The translations under genes were made by a program, and so were the position numbers. This document shows positions 1 to 6,532 of a stretch of 14,098 nt of DNA, piece by piece. The number at the start of each line of letters is the position of its first letter. Position 1 is the first letter of the stretch. The stretch lies in contig JAFAFY010000056.1 of assembly GCA_023423235.1 (NCBI GenBank), positions 1 through 14,098 of the forward strand, read 5' to 3'. The DNA comes from Pseudomonadota bacterium (lineage in GTDB: Bacteria > Pseudomonadota > Gammaproteobacteria > Xanthomonadales > Xanthomonadaceae). The notes beneath the pieces were generated by a model. That model worked only from the letters and a program-made list of their open reading frames with translations. It searched no databases and was not told where the DNA came from.

Positions 1-226
1 CGGTATCCAGGTGCACGTTGAACAGGACCTTCGGCGCGCCACGCACCGCGTACAGGCTCACCGCGCCGTCGCCGTGGTCGATCACCTCGACCGCGAACCC
101 CGGCAACCGGCTGCGGATGTAACCGAAGATCCCGCCGTCGGCGGCGATCGCACGCGGCGGATTGCGGGTGTCGAAGGACACCAGCCTGTCGAGATGGTCC
201 AGCGTGTTGTCGAGCAGTTCCGTCAT
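1..226 (-). CDS. argE: ArgE', N-acetylcitrulline / acetylornithine deacetylase (M20 family), N-terminal 75 residues only
   Basis: This partial gene runs off the left edge. From the ATG at 226 it reads MTELLDNTLDHLDRLVSFDT..., followed by RNPPRA and ending in VLFNVHLDT. VSFDTRNPP is the start of M20-family acetylornithine deacetylases. HLDT (H72, D74) is the first metal-binding motif of this zinc-dependent amidohydrolase family. Known biology: in Xanthomonas campestris the enzyme encoded beside acetylornithine carbamoyltransferase prefers N-acetyl-L-citrulline, releasing citrulline for ArgG. Co-location with argF' and argG suggests the same here (inference). The start lies 64 nt after the argG stop, so it probably belongs to the same transcript. 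The ribosome site is weak (GGAA about five bases upstream). Zinc ligands beyond H72/D74 lie outside the window. Enzyme class is well supported, substrate preference is inferred. Confidence 0.9.
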   Translation of the reverse strand, partial: MTELLDNTLDHLDRLVSFDTRNPPRAIAADGGIFGYIRSRLPGFAVEVIDHGDGAVSLYAVRGAPKVLFNVHLDT

Positions 227-290
227 GTCGTTCCAGCGTTGCGTGGCAGACCGCGTGACCCGCCGCTGCGGATCACGAACCCCGCTTCTT

Positions 291-1562
291 TCAGCGGTTG
301 ATCTCGGCCCACAGGGTGCTGCTCATGCCGAACAGCTTGATGAAGCCTTCGGCCTCCTCCACGCCCCAGTCCGCCGACTGGGCATAGGTCGCGCCCTTGG
401 CGTGCAGCAGGTGCGGCGAGCGGATCTCGACCGCGTCGACGCGGCCGCCCCGGGTTTCCAGCGTGACCTCACCGGCCACGCAGGCCTGCGAGGATTGCAG
501 GAAGGCTTCCAGGTCGGTCTTGAGCGGGTCGTGGAAGAAGCCCTCGTAGACCAGCTCCACCCACTTGCGCGCCACCTCCGGCTTGAAGCGGTTCTGCTGC
601 TTGGTCAGCACCGCTTCCTCCAGCGCGCGGTGCGCGGCCAGCAGCGCGACCAGGCCCGGCGCCTCGTACACGATCCGGCCCTTGAGCCCGATCACCGTGT
701 CGCCGGTATACATGCCGCGGCCCACGCCATACGGCGCGAACAATGCGTTGAGCTTCGCCAGCAGCGCCGCGCCCTCCAGCGCCTCGCCATCGAGCGTCAG
801 CGCCTCGCCGTCCTTGAAGCCGAGGGTCACCTGCAGCGGCGCCTCCGGCCACTGTGCGCGCGGCGCGCACCAGCCGCGCGCACCTTCGCCCGGAGCTTCC
901 CAGCGGTCGATCTCACCACCCGACATGGTCACGCCCAGCAGGTTCTCGTTGATCGTGTACTGCTGCTGCTTGGCGCGTACGCCGAAACCGCGCGCTTCCA
1001 GGTACTGCTGCTCGTAGGCGCGGGTCTGGGTGTGTTCCTTCTGGATCTCGCGGATCGGCGCGACGATGCGGTAATCGCCCTGCGCCTTGACCGCCAGATC
1101 GAAGCGCACCTGGTCGTTGCCCATGCCGGTGCAGCCGTGGGCGATCGCGTTGGTGCCCAGCTCGGCGGCGCGCGCCAGCGCCGCGTCGACGATCAGGTAG
1201 CGGTCCGACACCAGCAGCGGGTACTGGCCCTGGTAGCCCTCGCCCGCCCACACGAATGGCTTGACGAAGCCGCTCCAGATCGCCGGCCGGCCATCCACCG
1301 TGCGGTGGCTGGTGACGCCCAGTTCGGCGGCGCGCTGCTCGATGAAGGCGCGCTCCTCCGCGTCCACGCCGCCGGTGTCGGCGAACACGGTGTGCACGTT
1401 CCAGCCCTGTTCCTGCAGATAGGGCACGCAGAAGCTGGTGTCGAGACCACCGCTGAAAGCCAGGACGATGTCTTGGCTTTCAGCGGCGTGATTCGTGATG
1501 ACCGGACATTCGTCCGTTGAGAGCCGTGATTCGTGATTCGAAGAAGCGGGATGCTGCGACAT
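291..1562 (-). CDS. argG: Argininosuccinate synthase with a repeat-derived N-terminal extension
   Basis: The enzyme joins citrulline and aspartate with ATP to give argininosuccinate, the penultimate step to arginine, in the cytoplasm. The 423-residue protein has the PP-loop SGGLDTS at residues 37-43, the GCTGMGNDQVRFD signature in the middle, TGDTVIGLKGR, and a conserved C-terminus ending FGMSSTLWAEINR. Family members usually begin a few residues before DIVLAFSGGLDTS. Here about 28 extra residues precede it (MSQHPASSNHESRLSTDECP, then VITNHAAE). The start is nevertheless forced: an in-frame TAG lies at 1575-1577, and no other ATG, GTG or TTG occurs in frame before the PP-loop. Parts of the extension are translated heptamer repeat (SNHESR, ITNH). 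It starts 98 nt after argF' and is followed 64 nt later by argE', so it probably sits in an operon. The Shine-Dalgarno is poor (GAGA at about -12). Confidence 0.96.
   Translation of the reverse strand: MSQHPASSNHESRLSTDECPVITNHAAESQDIVLAFSGGLDTSFCVPYLQEQGWNVHTVFADTGGVDAEERAFIEQRAAELGVTSHRTVDGRPAIWSGFVKPFVWAGEGYQGQYPLLVSDRYLIVDAALARAAELGTNAIAHGCTGMGNDQVRFDLAVKAQGDYRIVAPIREIQKEHTQTRAYEQQYLEARGFGVRAKQQQYTINENLLGVTMSGGEIDRWEAPGEGARGWCAPRAQWPEAPLQVTLGFKDGEALTLDGEALEGAALLAKLNALFAPYGVGRGMYTGDTVIGLKGRIVYEAPGLVALLAAHRALEEAVLTKQQNRFKPEVARKWVELVYEGFFHDPLKTDLEAFLQSSQACVAGEVTLETRGGRVDAVEIRSPHLLHAKGATYAQSADWGVEEAEGFIKLFGMSSTLWAEINR
1488..1541. repeat. GTGATTC heptamer repeats inside the 5' end of argG
   Basis: Read on the plus strand, GTGATTC-like heptamers occur at about 1488-1499 (GCGTGATTCGTG) and 1524-1540 (CCGTGATTCGTGATTCG). 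Both are within the translated N-terminal extension of argG, where they encode ITNH and SNHESR. They are the reverse complement of the longer array at 1621-1667. I recall similar 7-bp tandem repeats from intergenic regions of Xanthomonadaceae. That recall is not a search result. Confidence 0.75.
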
Positions 1563-1620
1563 GGGAGAAGTTCTCTACGCTTGAGAAAAGGTCAAAGAAA
1601 GCGGGATCGGCTCTGCTCTT

Positions 1621-1667
1621 TCGAATCACCAATCACCAATTACGAATCACGGGCGACCAATCACGGC
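1621..1667. repeat. AATCACC/AATCACG heptamer array at the argF'-argG junction
   Basis: The array reads TCG AATCACC AATCACC AATTACG AATCACG GGCGACC AATCACG G, six consecutive 7-bp units, two of them diverged. It fills the 3' half of the 98-nt gap after argF' and continues over the argF' stop, since TGA is the complement of TCA inside the last unit. The orientation is opposite to the copies at 1488-1541, so transcripts through the gap could fold the two arrays against each other around an AT-richer core of about 80 nt. Confidence 0.8.
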
Positions 1668-2683
1668 TTCACCAGCGCCGCCATCACCGCCTTCTGCACG
1701 TGCAGGCGGTTCTCGGCCTCGTTGATGGCGATGCACTGCGGCGAATCCATCACCGCGTCTGTGGCCTTGATGTTGCGGCGCAGCGGCAGGCAGTGCGAGA
1801 ACACGCCGTTGTTGGTGAGCGCCATCTTGGCCTCGTCGACGATGAAGTGCCTGTACTGGTCGCGGATGGGTTTTTCCGGCGCCCAGTTGCCGAAGAACGG
1901 CAACGCGCCCCAGCTCTTGGCGTAAACCACGTCGGCGCCGCGGTAGGCGCTGTCGATGTCGTGGCTGACGGTCAGCGAACCACCGCTCTCGGCCACGTTG
2001 TGCTCGGCCCAGTCCATATAGCGCTCGTCGAGGATGTAGTCCGGCGTCGGGCACAACAGGGTCACGTCCATGCCCATGCGCGTGGCGATGGTCAGCGCCG
2101 AATTGGCGACCGCGGTGTTCAGCGGCTTGGGGTGGTAGGTCCAGGTCAGCACGTATTTCTTCCCGCGCAGGTCCGCGGTGCCGAAATGCTCCTGCAGCGC
2201 CAGCACGTGCGCCAGTTCCTGGCAGGGATGGGTGATGGTCTCCATGTTGATGACCGGCACCGGCGAATACTTGGCAAAGGCCTTGAGCACCCGGTCCTCG
2301 CGGTCGATCGACCAGTCGACGAACTTCGGGAACGCGCGCACGCCGATCAGGTCGACGTAGCGCCCGAGCACCCGCGCGACCTCGGCCACGTGCTCCTCGG
2401 TGTCGCCGTCCATCACCGTGCCCAGGTCGAACTCGATCGGCCAGGCGTCCTTTCCCGGCTGCAGCACCACCGCGTGGCCGCCCAGCTGGAAGGCGCCCAG
2501 CTCGAAGCTGGTGCGGGTGCGCATCGAGGGATTGAAGAACAGCAGCGCGATCGAGCGGCCCTTGAGCGCGTCGCCCAGCTTGTCGCGCTTGAGCGCGGCG
2601 GCATGCGACAGCAGTGCGTCGAGGTCGGCGCGGCTCCAGTCCTGGGTATTGAGGAAATGACGATTGACGGTGCTTGCGTTCAC
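1661..2683 (-). CDS. argF': N-acetylornithine carbamoyltransferase (AOTCase)
   Basis: This is the Xanthomonas-type transcarbamylase, which carbamoylates N-acetylornithine to N-acetylcitrulline; ordinary OTCase uses free ornithine. The protein has 340 residues from a GTG at 2683, close to the roughly 339 of the X. campestris enzyme. Motifs: carbamoyl-phosphate loop SMRTRTS at residues 53-59, W81, HPCQE in the middle, KSWGALPFFGNW, and FSHCLPLRRN near the end. In X. campestris AOTCase, Glu92 sets acetylornithine over succinylornithine specificity. The equivalent here is E96 in GDTEEHVAEVAR, so acetylornithine is the expected substrate. The GTG was chosen because it fits family length and has AAGGA 11 nt upstream. 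The frame stays open further upstream to 2971 without family resemblance. The stop codon lies inside a heptamer repeat. An intrinsic terminator 93 nt before the start suggests leader control. Confidence 0.95.
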   Translation of the reverse strand: MNASTVNRHFLNTQDWSRADLDALLSHAAALKRDKLGDALKGRSIALLFFNPSMRTRTSFELGAFQLGGHAVVLQPGKDAWPIEFDLGTVMDGDTEEHVAEVARVLGRYVDLIGVRAFPKFVDWSIDREDRVLKAFAKYSPVPVINMETITHPCQELAHVLALQEHFGTADLRGKKYVLTWTYHPKPLNTAVANSALTIATRMGMDVTLLCPTPDYILDERYMDWAEHNVAESGGSLTVSHDIDSAYRGADVVYAKSWGALPFFGNWAPEKPIRDQYRHFIVDEAKMALTNNGVFSHCLPLRRNIKATDAVMDSPQCIAINEAENRLHVQKAVMAALVKP

Positions 2684-2776
2684 TGCGGGAGTCGTCCTTG
2701 GGCTGCGGCGGGAAGATCGGAAGTGGCGGGAGATGGAACTGCGGTCGGCGGGGCGGTCGGCGGCGAAAACGAAAAA

Positions 2777-2794
2777 ACCCGGCATCGGCCGGGT
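2777..2794 (-). terminator. Intrinsic terminator in the argF' leader
   Basis: On the minus strand the RNA reads ACCCGGC-CGAT-GCCGGGT followed by TTTTTTCG: a perfect 7-bp GC-rich stem, a 4-nt loop and six Ts (2772-2777). It lies 93 nt upstream of the argF' start and 196 nt downstream of the stop of the exported protein gene. It may simply end that gene's transcript. Its position between a short ORF and a biosynthetic gene is also that of an attenuator. Confidence 0.75.
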
Positions 2795-2829
2795 CCTGTC
2801 AGAAATTGCGCATGCACGCGATCGTCCGG

Positions 2830-2934
2830 CTAACCCGAGAAAGTGTCGGTTTCCGGTCGGCGCGCGCGCGAGGTCATGCCTGCCGCCATGCGGGCGGAGG
2901 TGAGGATGTCGGCGTCGGCGCGGAGGGCGTGCAT
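2830..2934 (-). CDS. Possible 34-residue leader peptide before argF'
   Basis: A short ORF starts at ATG 2934 with GAGGA nine bases upstream and ends at TAG 2830-2832, about 36 nt before the terminator stem. It contains five arginines in 34 residues (5, 15, 23, 25, 26), three of them clustered in TSRARRPETDTFSG. Later in-frame ATGs at 2889 and 2877 would give shorter versions, and one at 2952 a longer one. The last sense codons and stop overlap TCGGGT (2833-2838), which can pair with ACCCGG (2789-2794), the left arm of the terminator. This is the geometry of ribosome-mediated attenuation. Arg is common in any GC-rich frame, so coding status is uncertain. Confidence 0.3.
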   Translation of the reverse strand: MHALRADADILTSARMAAGMTSRARRPETDTFSG

Positions 2935-2990
2935 CGCCGCGCATCCTCGCATGCACGGCGCTGCACTGCAACAGGCGCCCGCCACGCGGC

Positions 2991-3491
2991 TCAACGCTCG
3001 TCGGGCGGGACGATCACCGGCGTGACCGAAACCCGCACGCGCATGCGGTTGCCGGGGTCGTAGGGCAGCCGCGAGCGGTATTTGACGCCCTTGTGCACGT
3101 AGTCGATGTCGTAGGCGATCGGCCGCCGGAACTCGCGCTCGATCGGCACCATGCGGCAGTGCCCGCCTGCGGAACGGTCGACCTCTTCGACCCGGTCGTC
3201 CTCGGAGCGCAGCACGTCCTTGACCGCGCCGACGACCCGGGCGAAGCCGCGCCTTTGTTCCTCGGGCGCCGCGACCGGGGTGGTCGCCTCACAACGTTCG
3301 ACCATGCTGGTCGCGCGCAGGGTCTGGTAGACCGGCTCGGCCCGCAGCACCTGGGCGTATTCGACCCGCGCGTTCTCGATCTGCATCGGCGCGCCCGCCT
3401 GGGCCAGCGCCGGCAGCGGGCTGCAGGCCATCGCGCACGCCACCATCCAGGCGGGCGGCAACGGCTTCCAGCGGCGCAGGGGAACGGGCAT
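2991..3491 (-). CDS. Small exported protein of unknown function, related to glycine-zipper envelope proteins but lacking the zipper
   Basis: This 166-residue protein has a signal peptide: basic MPVPLRRWKP, a hydrophobic stretch to about residue 30, and likely cleavage at ALAQA/GAP (after 32). The mature part has VEYAQVLRAEPVYQTLRA (44-60), two cysteines (67 and 112), and a conserved-looking C-terminus VPIEREFRRPIAYDIDYVHK...YDPGNRMRVRVSVTP. From memory, this layout matches a gammaproteobacterial family in which a glycine-zipper 2TM segment lies between the two halves. Here that interval is about 40 charged residues with no glycine zipper. Probably periplasmic or outer-membrane associated; there is no lipobox. 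It is divergent from cysS and upstream of the argF' leader on the same strand, though no functional tie to arginine is evident. The ATG at 3491 is chosen because it gives the signal peptide; its Shine-Dalgarno is weak. Confidence 0.8.
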   Translation of the reverse strand: MPVPLRRWKPLPPAWMVACAMACSPLPALAQAGAPMQIENARVEYAQVLRAEPVYQTLRATSMVERCEATTPVAAPEEQRRGFARVVGAVKDVLRSEDDRVEEVDRSAGGHCRMVPIEREFRRPIAYDIDYVHKGVKYRSRLPYDPGNRMRVRVSVTPVIVPPDER

Positions 3492-3636
3492 CGGCCAAGT
3501 TTAGGTGGTGCTCGGTCGCGTGGGCTGAATCGAGCCTGTCGTGTGGCCCGGTAGGTCCGCCGACCCGGATGTCCCTGCGCTGGGGCGGAGACACCAGGCC
3601 GCGGTTGCACGGGCGCGGCGCGCGGCCGGGGGATTC

Positions 3637-3661
3637 GGCCGGTAGAATTGGCCGGTAGAAT
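3637..3661 (+). promoter_or_regulatory. Candidate cysS promoter within a duplicated 12-bp motif
   Basis: GGCCGGTAGAAT occurs twice, at 3637-3648 and 3650-3661. Each copy ends in TAGAAT, a 5/6 match to the sigma-70 -10 hexamer. The second copy would start transcription near 3668, giving a 5' UTR of about 20 nt for cysS. No good -35 hexamer is visible at the right distance for either copy, so the assignment rests on the -10 alone. Confidence 0.4.
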
Positions 3662-3687
3662 CGGGCGGTTTCCCGACGATCCGCGCG

Positions 3688-5055
3688 ATGACCCTGCACC
3701 TGCACAACAGCCTGACCCGCCAGCTCGAGCCCTTCGCTCCGCTCGACCCTGCCTGCCCCACCATGTATGTCTGCGGACCCACGGTCTACAACTACGTGCA
3801 CATCGGCAACGCCCGCGGTCCGGTGGTGTTCGGGGTGCTGGCCGACCTGCTGCGGCGCCGCTACGGCGGGCTGAAGTACGCGCGCAACATCACCGACGTC
3901 GACGACAAGATCAATGCCGCCGCGGCCGCCCAGGGCGTGCCGATCTCGGCGATCACCGACCGCTTCGCCGCGGCCTACCGCGAGGACATGGCCGCGCTCG
4001 GCGTGGCGCCGCCGGACATCGAGCCGGAAGCGACCGCGCACATCGCCCCGATCATCGCCATGATCGAGCGCCTGATCGCCAGCGGCCACGCCTACGCCGC
4101 CGAGGGCCACGTGCTGTTCGCGGTCGACACCTTCGCCGGCTACGGCAAGCTCTCGCGGCGCGACCCCGACGACATGCTGGCCGGCGCCCGCATCGAGGTG
4201 GCGCCTTACAAGCGCGGCCCGGGCGATTTCGTGCTGTGGAAGCCTTCCACGCCGGACCTGCCCGGCTGGCATTCGCCCTGGGGCGTGGGTCGCCCGGGCT
4301 GGCACATCGAATGCTCGGCGATGGCCGCCGCGCACCTGGGCGAGACCATCGACATCCACGCCGGCGGCATCGACCTGCAGTTCCCGCACCACGAGAACGA
4401 GATCGCGCAGAGCGAATGCGCGCACGGCGGCCACACCTTCGCCCGGGTCTGGCTGCACAACGGCATGCTGACCTTCGCCGGCGCCAAGATGTCGAAGTCG
4501 ATCGGCAACATCGAGCGCGTGCACGATCTGGTGCGCGCGCATCCGCCCGAGGCGCTGCGCTACGCCCTGCTGTCGGCGCACTACCGGCAGCCGCTGGACT
4601 GGTCGGACGGATTGATCGAGCAGTCGGTGCGCACGCTCGACCGGCTCTATGGCACGTTGCGCGACCTGGGCGATGTCCAGGCCGGGGCGCGCATCCCCGA
4701 GAGCATCGAACGCGCGCTCGACGAGGACCTCAATACGCCGGCGGCACTGGCGGAGCTGGCACGCATCGCCGGCGAGGCACGCAAGGCCGGCGACCCGGCC
4801 ACGCGCGCGGCGCTCAAGGCCGACCTGCTCGGCGCCGGCCTGGCGCTGGGACTGCTGCAGCAGGCGCCGGCCGACTGGTTCGCCCGTGGCGTGGCCGACG
4901 ACGACGACGCGCGCATCCAGGCGCTGATCGACGCGCGCATCGCCGCCAAGCAGGCGCGCGACTTCGCCCAGGCCGATGCCATCCGCGACCAGCTCGCGGC
5001 CGAGGGCATCGTGCTGGAGGACACGCCGCAGGGGGTGCGCTGGAAGCGCGGCTGA
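3688..5055 (+). CDS. cysS: Cysteinyl-tRNA synthetase
   Basis: This class I aminoacyl-tRNA synthetase charges tRNA-Cys with cysteine in the cytoplasm. Its 455 residues compare with 461 in E. coli. The HIGH-type motif is HIGN at 38-41, within CGPTVYNYVHIGNARG. KMSKS is at 267-271. The catalytic zinc ligands known from E. coli are present at the same numbers: C29, C209 (HIECSAM), H234 and E238 (FPHHENEI). The C-terminal anticodon-binding part ends IVLEDTPQGVRWKRG, the usual end of the family. ATG 3688 gives the canonical MTLHLHNSLT start, with a weak ribosome site. Monocistronic, divergent from the exported protein and convergent with fabF. No oddities seen. Confidence 0.98.
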   Translation: MTLHLHNSLTRQLEPFAPLDPACPTMYVCGPTVYNYVHIGNARGPVVFGVLADLLRRRYGGLKYARNITDVDDKINAAAAAQGVPISAITDRFAAAYREDMAALGVAPPDIEPEATAHIAPIIAMIERLIASGHAYAAEGHVLFAVDTFAGYGKLSRRDPDDMLAGARIEVAPYKRGPGDFVLWKPSTPDLPGWHSPWGVGRPGWHIECSAMAAAHLGETIDIHAGGIDLQFPHHENEIAQSECAHGGHTFARVWLHNGMLTFAGAKMSKSIGNIERVHDLVRAHPPEALRYALLSAHYRQPLDWSDGLIEQSVRTLDRLYGTLRDLGDVQAGARIPESIERALDEDLNTPAALAELARIAGEARKAGDPATRAALKADLLGAGLALGLLQQAPADWFARGVADDDDARIQALIDARIAAKQARDFAQADAIRDQLAAEGIVLEDTPQGVRWKRG

Positions 5056-5098
5056 GCACCACCGCCTTCCTTTGCGGACCACGACACGATGCCCCACG

Positions 5099-5125
5099 AA
5101 AAAGGCCCGCTTGCGCGGGCCTTTT
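5099..5125. terminator. Bidirectional terminator between cysS and fabF
   Basis: A perfect 7-bp stem, GGCCCGC (5104-5110) and GCGGGCC (5115-5121), with loop TTGC. It is flanked by AAAAA on the left and TTTT on the right, so both strands give a GC hairpin followed by a T run. It lies 43 nt after the cysS stop and about 20 nt after the fabF stop and serves both convergent genes. Confidence 0.9.
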
Positions 5126-5145
5126 CCTGCGCGGCGCAATCGCCG

Positions 5146-6384
5146 TCAGACCTTGCGGAACACCAGCGTGCCGTTGGTGCCGCCGAAGCCGAACGAGTTC
5201 GACATCACGTACTCGACCTGGGCCTCGCGCGCGGTGTGCGGCACGTAGTCCAGGTCGCAGCCCTCGCCCGGATGGTCGAGGTTGATCGTCGGCGGGATCA
5301 CCCCGGTGTGCAGCGCCATCGCCGAGAACACCGCCTCGACGCCGCCGGCCGCGCCCAGCAGGTGCCCGGTCATCGACTTGGTCGAGCTGACCATCACCTT
5401 GCCGGCGTCGGCGCCCAGCACGCTCTTGATGCCCATGGTCTCGGCGAGATCGCCGGCCGGGGTCGAGGTGCCGTGGGCATTGATGTAGCCGATCTGCGCG
5501 GCATCGATGCCGGCATCGCGGATCGCCGCACGCATGCAGCGCGCCCCGCCCTCGCCGTTCTCGCTCGGCGCGGTCATGTGGAAGGCGTCGCCGCTCATGC
5601 CGAACCCGGCCAGCTCGGCGTAGATGCGCGCGCCGCGCGCCTTGGCGCGCTCGTATTCCTCCAGGATCAGCACGCCGGCGCCATCGCCCATGACGAAACC
5701 GTCGCGGTCGCGGTCCCAGGGGCGCGAGGCGGCGGCGGGGTCGTCGTTGCGGGTGGACAGTGCCTTCATCGCGCAGAAGCCGCCGAGCGAGGTCGGCGTG
5801 GTCGCGTACTCGGCGCCGCCGGCCACCATCACGTCGGCATCGCCGTACTGGATCATCCGCGCCGCCAGGCCGATGTTGTGGGTGGCCGTGGTGCACGCGG
5901 TCACCGCGGCGATGTTCGGGCCCTTGGCGCCGGTCATGATCGAGACCTGGCCGGAGATCATGTTGATGATGGTGCTGGGCACGTAGAACGGCGAGATCTT
6001 GCGCGGACCACCTTCGTGGTACTTGATCGCGGTCTCCTCGATGCCCTTGAGCCCGCCGATGCCCGCACCGATCGCCACGCCGATGCGTTCGGCGTCGTCC
6101 TCGCGGACTTCCAGGCCGGCGTCGGCAATGGCCATCATCGCGCCGGCCACGCCGTAGTGCACGAACGGGTCCATCTTCTTGATGTCCTTGGGCCCGATCC
6201 ACTGCGCGGGGTCGAAGTCCTTGACCTCGCCGCCGATGCGGGTGGCGAAGGCGGACGCATCGAAGTGGGTGATCGGGCCGATGCCCGAGCGGCCATTGAC
6301 GATGCCGTCCCAGCTCGACGCCAGGTCGTTGCCCAGCGGAGAAAGGATGCCGATGCCCGTGATGACGACGCGGCGCTTGGCCAT
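5146..6384 (-). CDS. fabF: 3-oxoacyl-ACP synthase II (KAS II)
   Basis: This condensing enzyme elongates acyl-ACP with malonyl-ACP in type II fatty acid synthesis. It has 412 residues (E. coli 413). The Cys-His-His triad is visible: C164 in VTACTTATHNIG, H304 in NAHGTST and H341 in KSMTGHLLGAAGG, with K336 also present. The C-terminal SNSFGFGGTNGTLVF motif is intact. The nucleophile motif reads TACTTATH rather than the commoner TACTSG/A.H, a small variation. ATG 6384 gives the canonical MAKRRVVITGIG start with GGGAG six bases upstream. An in-frame start at 6447 would add 21 unrelated residues. It is last in the fab cluster, 148 nt after acpP, with a strong hairpin in that gap. Confidence 0.97.
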   Translation of the reverse strand: MAKRRVVITGIGILSPLGNDLASSWDGIVNGRSGIGPITHFDASAFATRIGGEVKDFDPAQWIGPKDIKKMDPFVHYGVAGAMMAIADAGLEVREDDAERIGVAIGAGIGGLKGIEETAIKYHEGGPRKISPFYVPSTIINMISGQVSIMTGAKGPNIAAVTACTTATHNIGLAARMIQYGDADVMVAGGAEYATTPTSLGGFCAMKALSTRNDDPAAASRPWDRDRDGFVMGDGAGVLILEEYERAKARGARIYAELAGFGMSGDAFHMTAPSENGEGGARCMRAAIRDAGIDAAQIGYINAHGTSTPAGDLAETMGIKSVLGADAGKVMVSSTKSMTGHLLGAAGGVEAVFSAMALHTGVIPPTINLDHPGEGCDLDYVPHTAREAQVEYVMSNSFGFGGTNGTLVFRKV

Positions 6385-6435
6385 GAGGGTCTCCCGAAGT
6401 GACGGATGCGGCGCGCAACGCTGCCGCCAATATGC

Positions 6436-6489
6436 ACGAGGCCGCATCGCGGCCTCGTCCTGGATCCTGTGCCGGCCCCGGGGACCGGC
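6436..6489 (-). other. Two hairpins in the acpP-fabF gap
   Basis: The first hairpin is a perfect 10-bp stem with a 3-nt loop: ACGAGGCCGC (6436-6445) and GCGGCCTCGT (6449-6458). The second is GCCGGCCCC/GGGGACCGGC at 6471-6489, with one mismatch. On the minus strand neither is followed by a T run (the first continues TGCATATTGG), so they are not canonical terminators. They could slow 3' decay of a separate acpP transcript or set the acpP:fabF ratio. Confidence 0.6.
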
Positions 6490-6532
6490 GTGCCGCGCAG
6501 GCCGGCGGACCGGCGATGCGCGGTGGCGGGCA

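Larger units (their letters stand above)
2684..2990. other. 307-nt leader / intergenic region upstream of argF'
   Basis: Besides the short ORF and terminator described separately, the stretch between the terminator and argF' (2684-2771) is a C-rich minus-strand leader ending in AAGGACGACTCCCGCA before the GTG. I see no convincing -35/-10 pair. The nearest -35-like hexamer, TTGCAG at 2966-2971 on the minus strand, has no good partner. Confidence 0.5.

Noticed and set aside
162..1520. Long plus-strand open frame (452 residues) opposite argG
   Set aside because: Arg/Ala/His-rich translation with no family resemblance, fully antisense to a conserved enzyme. It is a typical shadow frame of GC-rich DNA.
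2684..2971. N-terminal extension of ArgF' to an upstream TTG
   Set aside because: The added 96 residues are Arg/Pro-rich, resemble no carbamoyltransferase, and would be translated through the terminator hairpin. The GTG at 2683 matches family length.
3289..5139. 616-residue open frame on the minus strand opposite cysS
   Set aside because: It lacks recognisable motifs, spans several unrelated regions, and mirrors cysS codon bias.
6385..6447. Upstream start of FabF at 6447
   Set aside because: The 21 extra residues do not belong to the family and run through the inverted repeat. The ATG at 6384 has a good Shine-Dalgarno and the canonical MAKRRVVITG start.
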